A DNA stretch of 19,104 bases from Candidatus Methanophagaceae archaeon (GTDB lineage: Archaea; Halobacteriota; Syntropharchaeia; Alkanophagales; Methanospirareceae). The translations under genes were made by a program, and so were the position numbers. The stretch's first letter is position 1; each line of letters opens with the position of its first letter. The notes under the pieces are model-generated. The model saw nothing but the letters and a program-made list of their open reading frames with translations. It was not told the DNA's origin and searched no databases. This document shows, piece by piece, positions 14,496-19,104 of this stretch. Location of the stretch: the NCBI GenBank assembly GCA_013374505.1, contig QENJ01000049.1, positions 1 to 19,104 of the forward strand. The letters are read 5' to 3'.

Positions 14496-17400
14496 ATGAG
14501 AACGAAGAGAATACAAGGGCTAAAATTTGGGCTGCTATCTCCGAAAGAGATAAGGAAGATGAGCGCCGCGAAGGTGATAACAGCAGATACTTATGGTGAA
14601 GACGGTTTTCCGATAGAGCTGGGTTTGGTGAACCAGCGGTTAGGCGTTATTGATCCTGGTCTGAGATGTAAAACCTGTGGTGGTCGTATGGGCGAATGTC
14701 CTGGCCATTTTGGGCATATAGAGCTTGCTGCACCAGTTATGCACATAGGGTATGTCAAACTGATATACAAAATGTTAAGCGCAACATGTAGGAAATGCGG
14801 AAAGGTCTTGCTTGAAGAAGAGGATCGGCAGCACTTTTTATACGAAATAGGGCAGCAAAGAGAGAGGCAAGCGGGTGTGGGCGAAGTGGTGAAGCTTATA
14901 TTTAAAGAAGCTGCGAAGAAAGATGTATGTATGCACTGCGGTGAATCTTTTAGCGTTAATGCGGAAGACTTAAGTGAGAGCTTGAAAAATGAAGAGATCT
15001 CAAACGAATTAAAGAAGAGACTAGAAGAGCAAGGGTATTCCCTTACTAAAACCGTGCATATTAAGAGGAGCTTAGACGATAAATGTATTTTTAACTGGCG
15101 TGAAGTTCCGGGCAACGATAGCGAGCTGCTACGAAGCTACTTGATAGATGATTTTGGTATTGCATGGGTAAAAAATGCAGAAATCAGTAAAACCCAAAAG
15201 GACAAGAGATTAACGTTTTCCGCGGATAAACACGTGGTTGAAATCACCCTAAGTGCGAAAAGAGACAAGATCTCTATTGAATTTGAAGATGGGCGTACGT
15301 ATGAGCAACCGGTGAAGAAGACTGCGGGCAAACTAAACGTACATAACTATAAATGGACAATAACAGATGAAGAGAAGATATATATTTTGAGACGTAAGGG
15401 CTTGGAGTTAACTGTTTACTGTGGTGAGCGTAAGAGACAAATAAAGTACGATAAACCTACTACATACAAGGAAATAGATGAAGATGGTAAAGAGCGTAGA
15501 TTGATGCCCACTGATGTGCGAGAACGGCTTGAAAGGATACCGGATGAGGATCTTGCGCTTTTAGGTATGGATGCAAAAAGTGCAAGGCCCGAGTGGATGG
15601 TCCTGACCGTACTACCCGTTCCGCCGGTAACTGCAAGACCGTCCATCACCTTAGAGAGCGGGCAACGAAGCGAAGACGACATCACACATAAACTGGTGGA
15701 CATAATAAGAATAAATCAGCGGTTTATGGAGAATAGGGATGCGGGTGCACCGCAGTTGATAATAGAAGATTTGTGGGAACTTCTTCAGTATCACATAAGC
15801 ACCTATTTCGATAACGACATTGCGGGGGTACCACCTGCAAGACACAGGAGTGGCAGACCTCTTAAGACGATGGCGCAACGGTTGAAGGGTAAAGAAGGAA
15901 GATTCCGGGGCTCGCTGTCGGGGAAAAGAGTGAATTTCTCTGCTCGAACGGTTATATCGCCTGATCCGGACATAGATATAGGTGAGGTTGGCGTTCCGGA
16001 AGAAATAGCAAAAGAGCTGACCATCACCGTTAATGTGATAGAAAGGAACCTCAAACTATTGAGTGAAACAGTGGGTCATGGCGGAAAATATCCGGGTGCT
16101 AATTATGTGCGGAGAGCGGATGGTAAAAAGGTAAAAGTAACAGATACCAATTATGAGACTTTATCGGAAGAATTGAGCTTGGGCTGGAAGGTGGAACGGC
16201 ATCTTGTAGATGGCGACATCGTTTTGTTCAACAGACAGCCGTCTCTGCATAGATTGAGCATAATGGCGCATTATGTGCGTGTGATGCCCGGAAAAACGTT
16301 CAGATTAAATCCTTCTGTCTGTCCACCGTATAATGCTGATTATGACGGTGATGAAATGAACCTGCATGTACTGCAGACCGAGGAAGCGAGGGCCGAGGCG
16401 AAGATTCTAATGGCGGTGCAGCGAAACATAATATCGCCCAGATTCGGCAGGCCGATTATAGGTGGCATTCACGATTACATCACGGGCATATTTTTACTTA
16501 CACGTGGAGTGAAGAAGTTGGAGAAGGAAGCAGTGCTGGATATACTGGATAATGTGGATATTGACGTTTTGGACGAGCCTGCAGGGACTTCCATTTCGAG
16601 TACTTACGAGAAAGTTCCGTATTGGACTAACAAGCAGATATTCAGTATGATCTTACCGAAAGACTTGAATTTAAATTTCCGTGGTAAGGTGTGCGAGAAG
16701 TGCATCGAGAAAGGTTTGACGTGTGAGAAAGAGCAATGTCCCCACGAGGCGTATGTTTTAATCAAGAATGGTAAATTGATAAGCGGAGTAATAGATGAAG
16801 CTGCAGTCGGTTCGTTCAAAGGACTAATAATCGACAGAATCTTCAGGCATTATGGGGAGGTAGCATCGAAAGAGTTCATAAAAAACACCTCGCGACTCGC
16901 TATTAACGCTATTCTGCGAACTGGTTTCAGCTTTGGGATAAGTGACGAGGACATACCAACTGAAGGGAAAGACCAGATAAGAGAAGATGCTGTACATGAA
17001 GCAGAGAAGAAAGTTGATGCTTTGATAATGGCGTACGAGGCCGAAGAACTGGAAGCGTTACCTGGTAGGACGTTAGAGGAATCTTTAGAGCTGTTGATAA
17101 TGCAGAGCTTAGGCAGTGCGAGAGATGAGGCAGGCGACATTGCAGAACGGCATCTTGGCATAGAAAATCCTGGTGTGCTCATGGCAAAATCGGGTGCACG
17201 CGGGTCTCTGCTAAATTTAACGCAAATGACTGCATGTGTGGGCCAGCAATCAGTCAGAGGAGAACGGATAAGTAGGGGCTACCAGAAGAGAACGTTGCCG
17301 CACTTCAAACCCGATGACCGCAGCGCAGATGCACGTGGTTTCGTACGGGCGTCATTTAAAGATGGGCTATCTCCTGCAGAATACTTCTTCCATGCCGTTG

Positions 17401-17624
17401 GCGGCCGAGAAGCGTTGGTGGACACTGCGGTTCGTACTTCACAGAGTGGCTACTTCCAAAGGCGGCTCATTAACGCTTTACAGGACCTTGAAGTGAAGTA
17501 TGATGGTACAGTCCGAGAAACGAGGGATACTGTCGTACAATTTAAATATGGTGAAGATGGTGTTGACCCATCAAAAAAGCGAAGGCGGGAAAGTTGTGGA
17601 TATAGACAAGATAATAAGGGCTGA
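14496..17624 (+). CDS. rpoA1: RNA polymerase subunit A', with a clamp insertion and frameshifted tail
   Basis: This is the N-terminal part of the largest subunit (Rpb1/beta'), holding the clamp and the catalytic Mg site. The start at 14496 follows rpoB by 1 bp and has GGAGGAGG upstream. Zinc ligands are C58, C61, C68 and H71 (CKTCGGRMGECPGHFGHI) and a second site at C98, C101, C145 and C148. The catalytic loop reads YNADYDGDEMN (D615, D617, D619), with Tyr instead of the usual Phe at 616. Two further oddities stand out. First, residues of about 152-315 form an insertion absent from usual A' proteins, which helps explain 1042 residues against roughly 870-900 in the family. Second, after GEDGVDPSK the frame turns into a basic tail, while the expected C terminus is found +1 after an A6 run. 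Confidence 0.96.
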   Translation: MRTKRIQGLKFGLLSPKEIRKMSAAKVITADTYGEDGFPIELGLVNQRLGVIDPGLRCKTCGGRMGECPGHFGHIELAAPVMHIGYVKLIYKMLSATCRKCGKVLLEEEDRQHFLYEIGQQRERQAGVGEVVKLIFKEAAKKDVCMHCGESFSVNAEDLSESLKNEEISNELKKRLEEQGYSLTKTVHIKRSLDDKCIFNWREVPGNDSELLRSYLIDDFGIAWVKNAEISKTQKDKRLTFSADKHVVEITLSAKRDKISIEFEDGRTYEQPVKKTAGKLNVHNYKWTITDEEKIYILRRKGLELTVYCGERKRQIKYDKPTTYKEIDEDGKERRLMPTDVRERLERIPDEDLALLGMDAKSARPEWMVLTVLPVPPVTARPSITLESGQRSEDDITHKLVDIIRINQRFMENRDAGAPQLIIEDLWELLQYHISTYFDNDIAGVPPARHRSGRPLKTMAQRLKGKEGRFRGSLSGKRVNFSARTVISPDPDIDIGEVGVPEEIAKELTITVNVIERNLKLLSETVGHGGKYPGANYVRRADGKKVKVTDTNYETLSEELSLGWKVERHLVDGDIVLFNRQPSLHRLSIMAHYVRVMPGKTFRLNPSVCPPYNADYDGDEMNLHVLQTEEARAEAKILMAVQRNIISPRFGRPIIGGIHDYITGIFLLTRGVKKLEKEAVLDILDNVDIDVLDEPAGTSISSTYEKVPYWTNKQIFSMILPKDLNLNFRGKVCEKCIEKGLTCEKEQCPHEAYVLIKNGKLISGVIDEAAVGSFKGLIIDRIFRHYGEVASKEFIKNTSRLAINAILRTGFSFGISDEDIPTEGKDQIREDAVHEAEKKVDALIMAYEAEELEALPGRTLEESLELLIMQSLGSARDEAGDIAERHLGIENPGVLMAKSGARGSLLNLTQMTACVGQQSVRGERISRGYQKRTLPHFKPDDRSADARGFVRASFKDGLSPAEYFFHAVGGREALVDTAVRTSQSGYFQRRLINALQDLEVKYDGTVRETRDTVVQFKYGEDGVDPSKKRRRESCGYRQDNKG

Positions 17625-17649
17625 GGTGGGGGCAGAGGTGAGTACGTAG
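17573..17649 (+). other. Out-of-frame conserved C terminus of RpoA1 after an A6 run
   Basis: With one A fewer in the run 17573-17578, the A' frame reads DPSKSEGGKVVDIDKIIRAE and then VGAEVST to a TAG at 17647-17649. This resembles the normal A' end (family pattern GEDGVDPxKSExGKxVD). It would place the stop 6 bp before the rpoA2 ATG, the tight spacing seen between the other operon genes. As given, the frame instead ends at 17624 after about 13 unrelated codons. Either the sequence has one A too many, or a +1 shift occurs in translation. Confidence 0.8.
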
Positions 17650-17655
17650 GTAAAG

Positions 17656-19023
17656 ATGGTAATAAGTGCAACGGCGGATAAGGGAAAAACAGAGAAAGAT
17701 TTGGTTAGCTTGGATATAAATGCCGAGATTATGAAGCAAATGCGCGGAGACTTTGTTCTGACAGATCTAAACGTCGGTCGTGATGACTTACTAGATATGC
17801 GGGTAGAGAAGACGTGCATTGATGATCTTCTAAAGATGCTGGGTAGTGTGGAAGAAGGCGAGATAAAACTTTGTGATATAGAGGCAAAAGTGAATGAAAG
17901 TCAGATACCCGTAAAGATAAAGAACGAATTGAAGCAGAAGTTGAGGTCGGTAAGAGCGCAGCTAAACGCGGATAATGTGGCTGCGGTTTTGAAGCGAGTT
18001 GAGAGCGAGTATGAAGAAGCGAAAGTAGAACCTCGGGAAGCAGTAGGAATAGTAGCGGCTCAGTCCATAGGCGAGCCAGGAACACAGATGACGTTACGAA
18101 CTTTTCATTATGCCGGTGTAGGTGCTATATATATAACGCTCGGGTTACCACGGATAATAGAGTTGGTAGATGCGAGGAAGAAGCCTTCAACGCCTGCGAT
18201 GCAGGTAAAGTTGGAGGAAGAGTACGCATTCGATAGGAATATGGCAGAGGCGCTAGCAATGGAGATAGAAGAGACACATATAAGAGATAAGCACGTAGGC
18301 AAAATAGAGACCTCAACAGAGGATATGTGTGTATGGTTTTCGCTAAACACGAGGGAACTGAAGAAGAGACACATCGAAAAAGAGGAGATAGAAGAGAAGC
18401 TAAAGGGCATGGATGTGGACCTCGAAGTAGTGGCTAACAAGTATAAACTACACCCAAAGATTAAGTCCTATCACGAGTTGCTGAAGCTTGAGGGCAAGGT
18501 GGCTAACATGCTTGTAAAGGGCATAGAAGGGATAAAAAGGGCTGTAGTGAGGAAGACGCCGGAAGGGGAATACATGTTGTACACAGAAGGTTCAGCGTTG
18601 AAGAAAGTGCTGAAGGTAGAAGGAGTGGATCATCATAGAACCACGACAAATAATATAAACGAAATAGCGGATGTTTTGGGTATAGAAGCAGCTCGGCATG
18701 CGATAATAGAGGAGATGCTGAACACACTGGATGAGCAAGGGTTGGGTGTGGATGCACGCCATGTGACGTTAATTGCGGATGCGATGACAATGGCGGGTGA
18801 TGTGAAGCCGATAGGAAGGCATGGGTTGGCGGGAAAGAAAGCATCGGTTCTCTCAAGGGCTGCTTTTGAAGTCACGATGGATACTCTGCTGGATGCGGCT
18901 ATACATGGCGAAACGGACAAACTGAAAGGCGTCACGGAAAATGTGATTGTAGGACAACCCATAAAATTGGGCACAGGCTCAGTTGAATTAGTGGCAAAGA
19001 GCCAGGGAGGAATGACAAAATGA
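17656..19023 (+). CDS. rpoA2: RNA polymerase subunit A''
   Basis: The 455-residue protein is the C-terminal part of the largest subunit, with trigger loop and bridge-helix neighbours: VEPREAVGIVAAQSIGEPGT near residues 125-144, QMTLRTFHYAGV, ITLGLPRIIELVDARKKPST, then GVDHHRTTTNNINEIADVLG, GIEAARHAIIEEM, DARHVTLIADAM, GRHGLAGKKASVLSRAAFE and GVTENVIVGQPIKLGTG. The EPxEAVG motif begins about 70 residues later than in typical archaeal A'', so this copy has a long charged N-terminal extension rich in Asp, Glu and Lys. AGGT is 5 nt before the ATG. Its stop codon overlaps the rpl30e start (ATGA). Confidence 0.97.
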   Translation: MVISATADKGKTEKDLVSLDINAEIMKQMRGDFVLTDLNVGRDDLLDMRVEKTCIDDLLKMLGSVEEGEIKLCDIEAKVNESQIPVKIKNELKQKLRSVRAQLNADNVAAVLKRVESEYEEAKVEPREAVGIVAAQSIGEPGTQMTLRTFHYAGVGAIYITLGLPRIIELVDARKKPSTPAMQVKLEEEYAFDRNMAEALAMEIEETHIRDKHVGKIETSTEDMCVWFSLNTRELKKRHIEKEEIEEKLKGMDVDLEVVANKYKLHPKIKSYHELLKLEGKVANMLVKGIEGIKRAVVRKTPEGEYMLYTEGSALKKVLKVEGVDHHRTTTNNINEIADVLGIEAARHAIIEEMLNTLDEQGLGVDARHVTLIADAMTMAGDVKPIGRHGLAGKKASVLSRAAFEVTMDTLLDAAIHGETDKLKGVTENVIVGQPIKLGTGSVELVAKSQGGMTK

Positions 19024-19104
19024 CAAAAGCAAAGAAGAACTCGCATGAATCAAATATAAATAGGGAACTGCAAAAGGTGGCAAATAGCGGTAAAATCTTG
19101 ATTG
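19020..19104 (+). CDS. rpl30e: Ribosomal protein L30e, N-terminal part (runs off the window)
   Basis: The ATG at 19020 overlaps the rpoA2 stop by 4 bp and is preceded by GGGAGG at a spacing of 9. The 28 visible codons include INRELQKVANSGKILI, which matches the start of archaeal L30e (pattern LN-x-L-x-x-AxxTGKVxxG), a large-subunit protein. The position directly after rpoA2 is the standard one in euryarchaea, where NusA, S12 and S7 usually follow; those would lie beyond the edge. Confidence 0.88.
   Translation, partial: MTKAKKNSHESNINRELQKVANSGKILI

Overview
This window is archaeal, almost certainly from a euryarchaeote with an anaerobic lifestyle. The evidence is the cluster tRNA-Lys / rpoH / rpoB / rpoA1 / rpoA2 / rpl30e with the A subunit split into A' and A'', an archaeal RNase P subunit (Rnp4), THUMP, PUA and Toprim house-keeping proteins of archaeal type, TATA boxes about 26 nt upstream of start codons, and a mix of leaderless and Shine-Dalgarno starts. 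An uncultured methanogen- or ANME-like lineage fits best, but that is inference and no marker here fixes the genus.

Layout. Positions 1-5409, all on the minus strand, form an oxidative-stress and metal island: the start of a heme catalase, a GAF-domain free methionine-(R)-sulfoxide reductase, a YHS mini-protein overlapping a CopA-type copper ATPase, an IscU/NifU-like scaffold, a 66-residue membrane protein, a decayed wrbA quinone reductase and a NifX/NifB-like protein. Positions 5410-6000 are a small scar zone, with an unrecognised ORF remnant and an internally deleted insertion sequence that still has 23-bp terminal inverted repeats. Positions 6006-7024 hold a divergent pair, a THUMP protein and a Toprim protein.

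Positions 7068-9342 are the most surprising part. A type I 3-dehydroquinate dehydratase (aroD) and a class I aminotransferase are each cut in two, and their 3' ends are exchanged. A 49-bp inverted repeat (47/49 identical) sits at both junctions, 7619-7667 and 9105-9153. Inverting the 1.5-kb segment between them on paper rebuilds both genes as an intact divergent pair. The segment is therefore either an invertible switch or a frozen inversion (or, less happily, an assembly product). A large imperfect palindrome lies in the shared intergenic region inside it.

Positions 9303-10845 hold rnp4, a PUA protein and a CinA/PncC amidase whose stop codon lies inside the tRNA-Lys(UUU) gene. From 10887 to the right edge runs the RNA polymerase operon. 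RpoB is a single unsplit chain. RpoA1 carries an insertion of about 160 residues in the clamp zinc region, an F-to-Y change in the catalytic NADFDGD motif, and an apparent frameshift in an A6 run that replaces its conserved tail. RpoA2 has a long N-terminal extension. A second apparent homopolymer frameshift (T5) lies ahead of the methionine sulfoxide reductase, so read-level verification of both is important.
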